A DNA stretch of 64,000 nt from Ruegeria profundi (GTDB taxonomy: Bacteria; Pseudomonadota; Alphaproteobacteria; Rhodobacterales; Rhodobacteraceae). Location: positions 310,001 through 374,000 of the forward strand of contig NZ_LQBP01000002.1 of the NCBI RefSeq assembly GCF_001507545.1, read 5' to 3'. A model generated the notes under the pieces. The model had not been told where the DNA came from and ran no database searches. It saw nothing but the letters and a program-made list of their open reading frames with translations. Positions 7,981 to 17,593 of the stretch are shown piece after piece. Every line of letters starts with the position of its first letter. The first letter of the stretch is position 1. Position numbers and translations under genes: made by a program.

Positions 7981-10900
7981 TCAGTTTTTGCCCGATGATG
8001 CCTCCGGAACTGCTGTCTTAAGTTTCTTTAAAATGGCATCCACCTCGATCAGGGCGGGTTTGTGCGCCTTGGCTGCTTTCATCGTTTTTTCAACGGTCCT
8101 GGCCACTTCGCTCAGGCAATCTGATGAAGACTTGAGGTTCGACAGTTCCTGAACCACGCGCAGCAACGGACCATAATGCCCAAGCTCAAGCGCCAGCATC
8201 GCGGCCTTTTTGAAATGCTCAATGGCTTTGGTTTCATCGCCATGTCCAAGCGCCAGCCTGCCCCGCAGGCGGGTCAAACCAACGATCCAGAACTTTTCTC
8301 CGCTGTCCTCGGCAAAGCTATCGGCCTGATCCAGAAGGTCTTCGGCCAGATCAAGCCGTCCGTGCAGAATGGCGGCATCCGCGTAGAGGTACAGAAAAAA
8401 GCTCAAACCCAGCCGACAACCGGTATCCCGCCATTCCCGCAGGCCCAATTCGATGTCTTCCAGCGATTTCTCACCATCCGTATTGCGGCGCGCCCATCCG
8501 TTCATCACCCGTGCCCAACCGCGCCAGAATTGAAAGGAATACTCCTCAGACAGTGCAATCAACGTGGCCGAACTGTCCTGCACCGTTGTCTCATCGCCGC
8601 GGAACTGTGAAATCCATCCCAGGAAGGCATGCGCAAAAGACTGGCTGAATGGGTGCGCGGTTTCCTCGGCGTGGACCAACGACGCTTTGATCGCCGCCAA
8701 TGCGGTGGCTTCATCACCTGACAACCAGCTCGACAAAGCCCGATAGCCTTGAAGCGCGACCGCCAGATCAACGACGTCGTAGTCAAGCCCCACGAAACGG
8801 TGCTCGATTGAAAGGTTCACGCCAATCCCCGCATCCAGATGCGTCAACGCCTCCAGCGGATGGCCCAGATATGTATTCAGCGATCCATGCGACCGTTCAG
8901 CCGACGCCAATACCAACGGGCTCTTCAGGTCTTCACAGAGCGATACCAATCTGTCCGCATTCTGTTTGGAAATCGCGTATTCACCACCCAGCATTGTGGA
9001 CCGGAACTGCCCATAAACCACCTTAAACAGCCGTTCAGTTTCACCGTATTCGCGGCACAACGCCTGCGCCCGAGAATATGCCGCCAAAACCGATTTGTGC
9101 GCATACCCGCGCACGAACGCCAGTGGAACGGCAATCATGATCTGAAGATCGATCTCTCGGCGGTCCCGCTCTTGCGAGGCTGGCAATTCCTGCAGGCAGT
9201 CCAAAGCGTGCTTCAAATGCGTGATCGCTTCGACATTGGCGGAATGATCCAGGGCCTGCCGCGCCGCCATCATAAGCTTGCCTTCGGCAGCAGCGTAGTT
9301 TCCCGCGCGCCAATAGTGATGGCCCAGGATTTCAGGCTCACGGGTAACAGTTTCCTTGTAGTGCTCCTCAAGTATTTCGGCAATCCGCCCATGCCATCTT
9401 GAGGCCGTAGATCGTAACATGGACTGATAGGCCGCATCCTGTACCAACGCGTGTCGGAACCTGTACGCGTCCTCTGCGCCGGGTTGCCCTGCGGGGACTA
9501 TAAGTTCGGTCTCCAATAGCTGCTCAAGGGCGTTCGAGATGTCAGCGTCGCTCCAATCCAAAACCTCGGACAGCAGTTTCCGTTCAAAATTCCGCCCGAT
9601 TGCAGCAGCAACCTGAACGATCTCACGACTGGCAGACAGCCGATCCAACCGTGCCATCAGAGAATCCTGCAAGGATTCAGGGATCGCCATGGAAAGCTCG
9701 GCCTGACTTTGCCCCCGGCTGACCAGCAGACCCGACTCCATCGCCATCTTGGTCAGTTCTTCGACAAACAAAGGGACGCCGTCGGTGCGGTCCGCCAGTT
9801 GGCTCAATACCTCCTTGGAGGGACGTACACCCGAGATACTCTCGACCAGCTTATAAATGTCGCGGCGCACCAGTCGGTTCAGCTCCAAACTGGTGACATG
9901 AGACTGATTGCGCCAAGGCGATTGAAACTCCGTGCGGGCTGTCATCAGGGTCAGGCAACGCCGATTGGCCAACTGCTCAACCCAACCATTTACGAATTCC
10001 AGCGTAGAGGCATCAAACCAATGCACGTCGTCAAGCAACAGCAGCAGTGGCCGGCGTTGCTCTAAACCTGCACACAATTGCAGCAGCGCTTCAATCAACG
10101 CGCCTTTCTCACGTTCGGGGGCCATCCGCTCGGCCGACGAGGTGCTGTTACCAAGTCCCATCAAACGCAGAATTGGGGCTGCGCAGCCATCAGCAGACAG
10201 GCCCAAATCGTTCAGAAAACCGAGTACCTTGTTCCGACTGTCCTCCGGGTTGGCGTTCGGGGACATCCCTGTCAGTTTGGTCAGTGCATTTTTGATTGGA
10301 AAAAATGCGCTGCTCTGATGCAGCGGAGAGCCGAACAAAGTGAGTTGGGCCGCATCTTCGTCTGACAGCTCATCTTTCAATCCAAAGGCAATTTTGGACT
10401 TTCCAACGCCGGCATCACCGGTCAGAAGCAACACCTGCCCTTCCCCGTCCAAAGCCCCTTCCCATCTTGACTGAACCAGCGCGATTTCTGCGGCTCTTCC
10501 AATCGTCGGCGTCGTGTCATGCGAAAAGTCCTTTCGGGCCGATTCAAAGCCTGAAACATTTCGCCGAACGCGGTAGAGCTGCATTGGCGCACTGACACCC
10601 GCCAGCTGTGGGCTGCCGATGGAGGTGAAATCCAACCGCTCACCAATTAACCGGCGCGTTACCTCGGACACCACCACCTCACCAACGTCGGCAGCGGCCT
10701 GAATACGCGCAGCAACGTTTGGCGTATCCCCGAATAACCACACCCTTTCGTCCGTTGAGGAATTTGCCGCAGTACCGACAACCACCGGGCCCGTATGTAT
10801 TCCGATACGCACGTTTGTTGACACAGGCTGCCGCGAAAAGCCCATGTCCTGCGCCGCGCTTGCAATTTCCAATGCGCAGAGCGCTGCCGAATAGTGGCTC

Positions 10901-11352
10901 AGCTCTTGTGCGGTCGGGTAACCAAAAATAGCAACCACACCATCACCGGCATAATTTGCGATCTCTCCGCCAAATTTTGCGACGTTGTGCCCTACCAGAT
11001 CGCGATATTTCGTTATGAGTTCACGGTAGTCTTCGGGGTCGAGTTTCTCGGACAGCGCCGTGGACCCAACCAGATCACAAAAAACCACTGTCAACTGGCG
11101 ACGCTCAGCAACATTTTCAGCGGATTGTTTTGACTGGGACGCTTGCTGGGTGGCTGGTTGCGCGGTGTGCGCCGGTTCCTCGGGTACACCCGACAAAGCC
11201 GAGCCACAGGCCGTACAAAACCGCGCGTTCGCCAACGCGGCCTCACCGCAGACCCCACATGCAAACGTCAGCGCGTTTCCGCAGCTGTGACAGAATTTTG
11301 ATCCGGCAGGATTGGCCGCACCACATTCCCTGCAATTGACGTTCGGACTCAC
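7981..11352 (-). CDS. Zinc-ribbon / class III nucleotide cyclase / AAA ATPase / TPR regulatory protein
   Basis: About 1123 aa with four parts: two zinc ribbons (CxxC pairs within residues 7-50); a class III cyclase domain from about residue 86 (VVFCDLVGST, NYAGDGVVAIFG, GDTPNVAARIQ); a STAND/AAA ATPase from about 295 (GDAGVGKSK Walker A, LLLLLDDVHWFD Walker B); and a long C-terminal helical-repeat region of TPR character. Such proteins couple a signal to cyclic-nucleotide synthesis or to scaffold assembly. GTG at 11352 is preferred (AAAGGCGG upstream); a TTG at 11355 is also in frame. It sits 42 bp upstream of the decarboxylase-like gene on the same strand and may control that cluster. In the GDG motif the usual preceding Lys is Asn-Tyr-Ala here. 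Confidence 0.85.
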   Translation of the reverse strand: MSPNVNCRECGAANPAGSKFCHSCGNALTFACGVCGEAALANARFCTACGSALSGVPEEPAHTAQPATQQASQSKQSAENVAERRQLTVVFCDLVGSTALSEKLDPEDYRELITKYRDLVGHNVAKFGGEIANYAGDGVVAIFGYPTAQELSHYSAALCALEIASAAQDMGFSRQPVSTNVRIGIHTGPVVVGTAANSSTDERVWLFGDTPNVAARIQAAADVGEVVVSEVTRRLIGERLDFTSIGSPQLAGVSAPMQLYRVRRNVSGFESARKDFSHDTTPTIGRAAEIALVQSRWEGALDGEGQVLLLTGDAGVGKSKIAFGLKDELSDEDAAQLTLFGSPLHQSSAFFPIKNALTKLTGMSPNANPEDSRNKVLGFLNDLGLSADGCAAPILRLMGLGNSTSSAERMAPEREKGALIEALLQLCAGLEQRRPLLLLLDDVHWFDASTLEFVNGWVEQLANRRCLTLMTARTEFQSPWRNQSHVTSLELNRLVRRDIYKLVESISGVRPSKEVLSQLADRTDGVPLFVEELTKMAMESGLLVSRGQSQAELSMAIPESLQDSLMARLDRLSASREIVQVAAAIGRNFERKLLSEVLDWSDADISNALEQLLETELIVPAGQPGAEDAYRFRHALVQDAAYQSMLRSTASRWHGRIAEILEEHYKETVTREPEILGHHYWRAGNYAAAEGKLMMAARQALDHSANVEAITHLKHALDCLQELPASQERDRREIDLQIMIAVPLAFVRGYAHKSVLAAYSRAQALCREYGETERLFKVVYGQFRSTMLGGEYAISKQNADRLVSLCEDLKSPLVLASAERSHGSLNTYLGHPLEALTHLDAGIGVNLSIEHRFVGLDYDVVDLAVALQGYRALSSWLSGDEATALAAIKASLVHAEETAHPFSQSFAHAFLGWISQFRGDETTVQDSSATLIALSEEYSFQFWRGWARVMNGWARRNTDGEKSLEDIELGLREWRDTGCRLGLSFFLYLYADAAILHGRLDLAEDLLDQADSFAEDSGEKFWIVGLTRLRGRLALGHGDETKAIEHFKKAAMLALELGHYGPLLRVVQELSNLKSSSDCLSEVARTVEKTMKAAKAHKPALIEVDAILKKLKTAVPEASSGKN

Positions 11353-12166
11353 CAATCTGGCCGCCTTTATTCGCTAGGAAATCCCGGGTTCTGGAAACAA
11401 AAATTACAAATTCTTCCTATTACGTATCATATTATTAATATTACGTCGCCTACTATTCGACACTTGCATATACGCAGACACAGCGGCCATTTCAGCTTAC
11501 GTTTATACAGTTCAGACCACGCACAGCGGGAGCGTATGAATAAGGGTGGCATTCCTGATCTGCAAAAAGAGAGGTTCGTTCCTGCCGCAATTTTTAACCC
11601 AGACCCAGCGATCTGCCCAAACTCTAACAACCGCGGAGTTTCCGGATGGTACGAGGTGGTGTGTTTATTTTCTGAGCCCGGACAACGTCCACCGCACGAT
11701 TACTCACTGTCGGATCATAGAAAATGTCAGAGCCAGCAAAAGTGAGGATCGGCAGTGCGTCGATCTACGCTTGCTGCCCAGGATCACGGGATTGAATTAG
11801 TCGAGGCGGCTTGAAAGCCTGTGGTGGAACAAGTGAACCGATCATTATTAGTGTGAAAGGGGCGATTGTTCCGCGTGGACACCCCTTTGAAAACCGTATT
11901 CGTTTAGTCTTGCGCAAAAAGATCGCGCGCCGTGATGATTAGAATCCGAGCATGATTTTGTTTCGCTGTCCGTATGACCAATAAAACTCTCTCAATCGGA
12001 TGATTTATGCCGTTTTGGGCCCGTTGGGCGGGGCGTCGTCATTCATCCGGAGGGACAGGGCGATACAGGTACCGCAAATTCAGCAATTGAATCCTGTATT
12101 TGAAGGAACCATATGAACAATGACTTCCCACCTGGTTGAAAAACCGTCAAACCGGTCGAGACATGA
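11353..12166. other. Intergenic region, no gene seen
   Basis: About 810 bp between divergently oriented regulators. The first 150 bp are AT-rich and probably contain the promoter for the minus-strand cyclase gene. A 7-bp inverted repeat AAAGGGG/CCCCTTT (11856-11862 and 11882-11888) could form a weak hairpin. Short open frames here have neither good codon use nor recognisable products, so none is called. Confidence 0.5.
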
Positions 12167-13621
12167 ATGCCTGGACTCAATCCGCCAAACACTTTCAAAG
12201 GCCGAATGAGTCGGACCATCAATATGACAAGTGACCCATCGAAATCTGCGGCGCCGACTGTCGGCGCAACCGATGTTTTGGTGGGCAGCTTTACCCCCGA
12301 GCTTCCCAAGGCTTCGGTCCTTGTCATTGATGATGAACCCGGAATGAGGAATTTCCTGTCAAAGGCGCTAGTGGGGCACTGCGCCACTTTGGACGTCGCG
12401 ACCAACACCGAAGAAGCTGCCAATCTGCTTGATGCGAACAGCTATGACATTGTCTTGTTGGACAATGTGATGCCAAAGCAAAACGGGGTTGAATGGCTGG
12501 CGGACCAACGGCGCATCGGTCTGTTTTCGGATGTCATACTGATGACAGCGTTTGCCGACCTCGATACCGCCATTGCGGCAATCCGGGCCGGGGCTTCGGA
12601 TTTTCTGTTGAAGCCGTTCCGTGTAAACCAGTTGTTGAACGCAATTGCACGTAGCCTGGCGCGCGCGCAGCTTTTACGACAGAACGCGGTCCTGCGACAC
12701 GAGGTAGAAGCGGGTAAGGATCTGCTGCACAACAGCGATGCGTTGTTGGGATCTTCGAATGCAATAAAATCGGTGCGCGCAGCAATAGCAAAGGCCGCGA
12801 CGACGTCTTCACATGTTGTCATTCGTGGCGAAGTCGGGTCTGGCAAGCAGATAGCAGCGCGCATGTTGCACTCCAATTCCTCGCGGGCTGAAAATCCATT
12901 TGTCTGGCTGCAATGCAAGGGGATGAACGAAGATACACTTCAAACAAGGCTTTTCGGACGGATCGAGTCGAACTCGGATGATCACTGGCAAGAACAAGAC
13001 GGCATGCTGCGGGATGCTGCGGGCGGGATACTCTATCTCGAAGACGTCGAGATGCTGTCGCCCGGTTGCCAGAATCTGCTTGTGGAATTATTGACCACAG
13101 GTCGTTTTCGGCCAATTGGGGCAAAACGCAGTGTAGCAATTGATGTGCAGATCGTTTCTTCCAGCACGCAATCCTTGCAACAGGCGGTAAATGACAACAG
13201 GTTTCGCGCCGACCTGTTCTATATGTTGAATGTCATTGAAATCACCCTGCCGCCACTGCGCGAAAGGGGGGAAGATATTGTTGAGCTGATCCGGTATTTC
13301 TCCGAAAGCCTGTCGGCGCGGCTTGGGTTGTCGCAACCCGCCCTGCCGCCGGTGACGCGCCGCCGAATGCTGGCGTACCGGTGGCCCGGCAACGTGATGG
13401 AACTACGCAACACCGTTGAGCGTGCGCTGATCAATGGGGGTTACGATCCGAGATTAGGAAAAACCGCTGCAACGGGTGAAATTGAAAGTCTGGCGGCCGT
13501 TGAGCAGCGTCATATCCTTGAGACGCTGGATGCCTGCGGCGGAAATCGGGCCGAGGCCGCCCGCCGATTGGGGGTCGCCCGTAAAACGATTGACCGGAAA
13601 TGCCAGGCTTGGGGGCTCTGA
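12167..13621 (+). CDS. NtrC-family response regulator lacking the GAFTGA loop
   Basis: 484 aa in three parts: receiver domain (phospho-acceptor Asp99 in LLDNVMP, conserved Lys in LLKPF), an AAA+ domain (Walker A GEVGSGKQ near 221) and a C-terminal Fis-type helix-turn-helix (GNRAEAARRLGVARKTIDRK). It is unusual: after LFGR the sequence runs IESNSDDHW with no GAFTGA; Walker B reads LYLED (E292-D293) instead of LFLDE; and the Arg of the usual LYYRLNV is Met353. It therefore probably cannot act as an ordinary sigma-54 activator. The start is uncertain; ATGs at 12209 and 12224 are also in frame. It overlaps the sensor kinase gene, and its likely target is the MFS gene after it. Confidence 0.85.
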   Translation: MPGLNPPNTFKGRMSRTINMTSDPSKSAAPTVGATDVLVGSFTPELPKASVLVIDDEPGMRNFLSKALVGHCATLDVATNTEEAANLLDANSYDIVLLDNVMPKQNGVEWLADQRRIGLFSDVILMTAFADLDTAIAAIRAGASDFLLKPFRVNQLLNAIARSLARAQLLRQNAVLRHEVEAGKDLLHNSDALLGSSNAIKSVRAAIAKAATTSSHVVIRGEVGSGKQIAARMLHSNSSRAENPFVWLQCKGMNEDTLQTRLFGRIESNSDDHWQEQDGMLRDAAGGILYLEDVEMLSPGCQNLLVELLTTGRFRPIGAKRSVAIDVQIVSSSTQSLQQAVNDNRFRADLFYMLNVIEITLPPLRERGEDIVELIRYFSESLSARLGLSQPALPPVTRRRMLAYRWPGNVMELRNTVERALINGGYDPRLGKTAATGEIESLAAVEQRHILETLDACGGNRAEAARRLGVARKTIDRKCQAWGL

Positions 13622-15582
13622 GGCCGATGCGATCGGTGCGGCTGCGGCTGCTTTTGCTAGCGCTGTTGCCTCTGGTCGTTCTGCTGCCACTTCTTCTTGG
13701 CGTAACCATGGTGCGCTGGATCGACAAGTACGACCAGCTTCTCCTGGCAAAAGTCGCGAGTGATTTGCGCGTGGCAGAGCAGTATTTTGGCCGGATAGAG
13801 GCAACGCAAGCCGCCGAAGTTGCCGCACTTGTCCAATCGGTTCGATTTGCCAAAGCCCAGGCAGTCGGAGGAGAGCATTTCAAACGGTTTCTTGCGAAAG
13901 AACAGTCCAAAATGGGTCTCGACTTTCTACTTTTCGACCAATCGGACGAGTCTACAATGCCTACCAGCCTGCGAAATGCAGCGATTGCGGCCTCTCGTGG
14001 AACCACAGGAGCTGGGCTGGCGGTTTTGAGTGCGCAGGACTTGACCAACATATCACCAGACTTGGCAAAGCAAGCCAGCCTTCCACTGGTACAGACAGAG
14101 GCCGCCCGCAGCATTGAGCGATCTGTGGAAACCCGTGGCATGGTTCTGTTGGCCACGTATCGCGATGCGGTTGGTCAGGACCTGTTGATTGGCGGACTTC
14201 TGTTGAACCGAAATCTATCTGTTATCGACAGGATGAACGCTCTCATCTACCGCGAGGACGCGGGGCATGAAACGCGCACTGGCACCACCACATTGTTTCT
14301 GGATGATGTGCGCATTTCAACGAATGTGCGCCTGTTCTCTGAGACCCGGGCTTTGGGAACACGAGTTTCCGAGGTTGTCTGGCGTCAGGTCATGGGCGAG
14401 GGGCATCCGTGGTTGGATCGCGCTTTTGTTGTAAACGATTGGTATATCTCGGGCTACGTGCCGTTGTCCGATGTAACCGGACAACGCATTGGCATGCTTT
14501 ACACCGGTTTTTTGGAAGAACCTTACAAAATGCAGCGAAACGCCACGATCGTTACGTTGGTTCTGGCGTTTATTGCAGTAATTGGGCTGTCGGTGCCGAT
14601 CTTTTTGCGGCTTGCGCAAGGCGTCTTTGCTCCGTTGGAGAAAATCACAGCCACGATGGAGCGCGCAGAGCAAGGCGCCCTGAACGCGCGCATCGGTGTC
14701 GTGGAGGCCAAGGATGAGATCGGTGCGGTTGCACGCCATCTGGATCGTTTGCTTGATCAGATTCAAGACCGCGATGAGGCGCTCAGGGATTACGCTGAAA
14801 ATCTGAACGATTTGGTTGAAAAACGTACCGAACAACTGAGCGAGGCAAATCGGAAGCTCGAAGAAACGTATGCACAGTTGGTGATGTCCGAAAAGCTGGC
14901 CTCTATCGGCGAAATTACCGCAGGCGTCGCGCATGAGATCAACAATCCTGTCGCGGTGATCCAGGGCAACTTGGAAATTCTCAGGGCCAGTCTGAGCCCG
15001 CAGGATCAGACCGCGCTGAAAACCGAGCTTGATCTTATTGACGATCAAACCCACCGGATAAACATCATTGTGGGCAAGTTGCTGAATTTCACACGGCCCG
15101 GTGAAATGTCGGATATTGCGACTCTGGTTGATCCGCAGAGTGCCGTTGAGGATGCGCTTGTCCTGGTTTCCGCCGACCTGCGCAAACACGGCATTCAGGT
15201 TACTCAGTGTCATGCACCAGCGCCTTCAGTAAGGATCGTGGAAACCGAGTTGCAGCAGGTTTTGGTGAACCTGATCATTAACGCGACGCAGGCTATGAAC
15301 GACACGGGGACGCTGTCGATCAGCACGGGGCCCGCGGACCGGGATGGGGTGGCCGGTAGTCAGATTTCGGTTTCCGACACTGGCAAAGGCATTGCGCCTG
15401 AAAAGCTAGACAAAATTTTCGACCCGTTCTTTACCAGCAGACATGCAGAAGGCACCGGATTGGGGTTGTCCATCAGCCAAACCCTTATCACACGGGCAGG
15501 TGGCTTGATCACAGTAGAAAGCCACGAAGGCCGGGGAACAACTTTTTTTGTGTGGTGCCCTGCCGGAGACAATTCGTCCTGA
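13600..15582 (+). CDS. Membrane sensor histidine kinase
   Basis: 660-aa two-component kinase. An N-terminal membrane segment (residues 11-40) precedes a periplasmic sensor domain of about 260 residues and a second membrane segment near 315-335, then HAMP, a coiled segment and HisKA with the phospho-acceptor His445 (AGVAHEINNP). The ATPase domain has the N box (NLIINATQAM), G1 (SDTGKGIAP), F (FDPFFTS) and G2 (GTGLGLSIS). The start overlaps the response regulator gene by 22 bp; an ATG at 13627 is an alternative. It should phosphorylate the regulator encoded just upstream; the ligand is unknown but may be the substrate of the downstream OFA-type transporter. Confidence 0.9.
   Translation: MPGLGALRPMRSVRLRLLLLALLPLVVLLPLLLGVTMVRWIDKYDQLLLAKVASDLRVAEQYFGRIEATQAAEVAALVQSVRFAKAQAVGGEHFKRFLAKEQSKMGLDFLLFDQSDESTMPTSLRNAAIAASRGTTGAGLAVLSAQDLTNISPDLAKQASLPLVQTEAARSIERSVETRGMVLLATYRDAVGQDLLIGGLLLNRNLSVIDRMNALIYREDAGHETRTGTTTLFLDDVRISTNVRLFSETRALGTRVSEVVWRQVMGEGHPWLDRAFVVNDWYISGYVPLSDVTGQRIGMLYTGFLEEPYKMQRNATIVTLVLAFIAVIGLSVPIFLRLAQGVFAPLEKITATMERAEQGALNARIGVVEAKDEIGAVARHLDRLLDQIQDRDEALRDYAENLNDLVEKRTEQLSEANRKLEETYAQLVMSEKLASIGEITAGVAHEINNPVAVIQGNLEILRASLSPQDQTALKTELDLIDDQTHRINIIVGKLLNFTRPGEMSDIATLVDPQSAVEDALVLVSADLRKHGIQVTQCHAPAPSVRIVETELQQVLVNLIINATQAMNDTGTLSISTGPADRDGVAGSQISVSDTGKGIAPEKLDKIFDPFFTSRHAEGTGLGLSISQTLITRAGGLITVESHEGRGTTFFVWCPAGDNSS
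15567..15579. promoter_or_regulatory. Palindromic operator-like site 1 of 3
   Basis: AGACAATTCGTCC, an imperfect copy of the GGACAATTTGTCC palindrome, centred at 15573 over the last codons of the sensor kinase gene. Its centre is 42 bp from the centre of the next copy. Confidence 0.5.
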
Positions 15583-15608
15583 CTGGCCATTTTTCCTCTT
15601 TGGAAACT

Positions 15609-15621
15609 GGACAATTTGTCC
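15609..15621. promoter_or_regulatory. Palindromic operator-like site 2 of 3
   Basis: GGACAATTTGTCC, a perfect 6-bp inverted repeat around one base, centred at 15615, preceded by GGAAACT. It is the best copy of a three-member series upstream of the MFS transporter gene, and a plausible binding site for the response regulator encoded upstream. Confidence 0.6.
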
Positions 15622-15650
15622 CTGCGCTCTCCCGTGCTGCGGCTGGAACT

Positions 15651-15663
15651 GGACATTTTGACC
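15651..15663. promoter_or_regulatory. Palindromic operator-like site 3 of 3
   Basis: GGACATTTTGACC, centred at 15657, preceded by GGAACT as in site 2. Its centre is again 42 bp (four helical turns) from site 2, so all three sites would face the same side of the helix. A TTGACC element lies about 60 bp further on (15719-15724); no sigma-54 type -24/-12 element was found. Confidence 0.55.
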
Positions 15664-15837
15664 ATTTTGCAGTGCAGCAAATCTCCCTTAACCATTTGTT
15701 AACTCACAACATTTTTTGTTGACCAGCCTCTTGCCCAGTGATCATACGGCAAAAGCGCGCTGTCTACCGTCGTAGACCAACGACACGGGTGCAGCCGTTC
15801 CAGGGATGGAGGCGTCCCGCATTTCGGAGGAGAAGTA

Positions 15838-17541
15838 ATGACAAACTCAGCAGCCGGACCTCTAGGGTTTCTGCGCAAGGAAAACATCGTCGCACCAGAA
15901 GGTTACAACCGATGGCGAGTACCGCCGGCCTCAATTGCCATCCATCTTTGTATCGGATCGGTCTACGCGTGGTCCGTTTTTAACCCGCCTCTTACGCGCC
16001 AGCTGGGCGTAGTCGCCTCTTCAGGAAGTGACTGGTCTCTGTCATCTGTTGTATGGATCTTTTCCGTCGCCATCGTGGTTTTGGGCCTTACGGCTGCTGT
16101 CGGCGGCAAATGGCTTGAAAAGGTGGGACCCCGCTACGTTGGGGTTGTTGCTGCAATCCTGTGGGGCGGCGGCTTCATCATTGGCTCACTTGGGATCGCG
16201 ACCCATCAGCTGTGGCTATTGTACCTTGGTTACGGCGTCTTTGGCGGCGCAGGGCTGGGCCTTGGCTATGTCTCGCCTGTATCGACCCTGATCCGGTGGT
16301 TCCCTGACCGCAGGGGCATGGCAACGGGCATGGCCATTATGGGCTTTGGCGGCGGCGCCATGATTGGTGCTCCGTTGAACCAATGGCTTTTGTCGACGTT
16401 TCAGAAAGCGCCCGAATTCCTGGGAGCGGAAAACACGGTAAACCTCATCACGGAAGGTGGTCGTCGTTTTGCCGAAACGGCAGCCGGGAAAATTGAGGTT
16501 GTCGTCGCCTCGGCCCAACAGGCCGCGCAGTTCGGCGGTGAGGCAGGTGTATATGTGGTCGGCACTGGCAATACAGGCGCCGCAGCAACATTCCTGACAC
16601 TGGGAATTGTCTATTTCTTCGTCATGATGTTCGCCGCCTTTCAGTACCGTGTTCCGCGCGAAGGTTGGAAACCCGCAGGGTGGGAACCCAAACCGTCCGC
16701 AAAACGCATGGTGACGCAGAACCACGTGCACATCGACCAGGCCATGAAGACACCCCAGTTCTGGCTGCTATGGGTGGTACTGTGCTTTAACGTGACCGCA
16801 GGAATTGGCGTGATTGGTGTGGCCAAGACGATGATCAACGAGATTTTTGGTGATCTCGCGCTTGTAACGGCCGCCTTTGCCGGAACTTACGTTCTGATGA
16901 TTTCGGTATTTAACATGGTCGGACGCTTCTTCTGGGCGTCGACCTCGGACTATATCGGACGCAAGAATACGTATCATTGCTTCTTTGTTCTGGGCACGAT
17001 CCTGTACTGCACGATCCCGTTCTGGGCAGCGTCCGGCGGAGTAACGGCCTTGATCGGCTTCTACATCGCGACAATGATCATCTTCACGATGTACGGCGGC
17101 GGCTTTGCCACCATTCCAGCCTACCTGGCCGATATCTTCGGAACGATGCATGTGGGCGGAATCCACGGACGCCTTCTGACGGCTTGGTCAGCGGCTGGTG
17201 TGTTGGGGCCTTTCGCAATCACCTACCTGCGGAGCCTGTCCAAGGAAAACGCGATTGCTGACCTTGCCGCGAAAATTGATCCAGCAGCCTTTGCTGAGAA
17301 ATTTGGCGCGCCGATTGCACAATTGAACGAATTGGTCGCCGCCAACACGGTCACGATCGCAAAATTGATGGAAATCGCGCCTGCGGGTACCACTGACCCG
17401 ACCGCGACGCTTTATAATACAACTATGTACTGTATGGCTGCGTTGCTGGTAATCGCGTTCTTTGCCAACGCGATGGTGCGTCCGGTTCGCGAAAAACATC
17501 ATGTGGAGAATACCCACTCGGATGTCGTTCCCGCCGAATAA
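15838..17541 (+). CDS. OFA-family major facilitator (oxalate/formate antiporter type)
   Basis: 567-aa inner-membrane carrier with about twelve membrane segments. The OFA family is indicated by the N-terminal RWRVPPASIAIHLCIGSVYAWSVF segment near residue 24 and by the GGAGLGLGYVSPVSTLIRWFPDRRG loop near 140. An extended loop of about 50 residues (195-250) between segments 6 and 7 is longer than in model members. Substrates are monocarboxylates or dicarboxylates such as oxalate, formate or similar; the actual one is not shown. GGAGGAG lies 7 nt before the ATG. The gene follows a two-component system and three operator-like palindromes, so it is likely induced by its substrate. Confidence 0.85.
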   Translation: MTNSAAGPLGFLRKENIVAPEGYNRWRVPPASIAIHLCIGSVYAWSVFNPPLTRQLGVVASSGSDWSLSSVVWIFSVAIVVLGLTAAVGGKWLEKVGPRYVGVVAAILWGGGFIIGSLGIATHQLWLLYLGYGVFGGAGLGLGYVSPVSTLIRWFPDRRGMATGMAIMGFGGGAMIGAPLNQWLLSTFQKAPEFLGAENTVNLITEGGRRFAETAAGKIEVVVASAQQAAQFGGEAGVYVVGTGNTGAAATFLTLGIVYFFVMMFAAFQYRVPREGWKPAGWEPKPSAKRMVTQNHVHIDQAMKTPQFWLLWVVLCFNVTAGIGVIGVAKTMINEIFGDLALVTAAFAGTYVLMISVFNMVGRFFWASTSDYIGRKNTYHCFFVLGTILYCTIPFWAASGGVTALIGFYIATMIIFTMYGGGFATIPAYLADIFGTMHVGGIHGRLLTAWSAAGVLGPFAITYLRSLSKENAIADLAAKIDPAAFAEKFGAPIAQLNELVAANTVTIAKLMEIAPAGTTDPTATLYNTTMYCMAALLVIAFFANAMVRPVREKHHVENTHSDVVPAE

Positions 17542-17548
17542 AAAATCT

Positions 17549-17575
17549 CTCGCCCCGCATGACCTGCGGGGCGAG
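17549..17575. terminator. Hairpin after the OFA transporter gene
   Basis: An 11-bp stem CTCGCCCCGCA / TGCGGGGCGAG with a 5-nt loop starts 8 bp after the transporter stop codon. An A-run precedes it, which on the minus strand becomes a T-run; on the plus strand there is no T-run, so it may act as a pause, RNA-end or bidirectional element. Confidence 0.6.
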
Positions 17576-17593
17576 CGCACCGGTACCAAATAG

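Noticed and set aside
11427-11630. 67-codon frame between the cyclase and the response regulator
   Set aside because: No family, poor codon pattern and AT-rich promoter-like DNA.
15664-15837. Sigma-54 promoter for the OFA transporter
   Set aside because: No GG-N10-GC type -24/-12 element was found; this agrees with the GAFTGA-less regulator.
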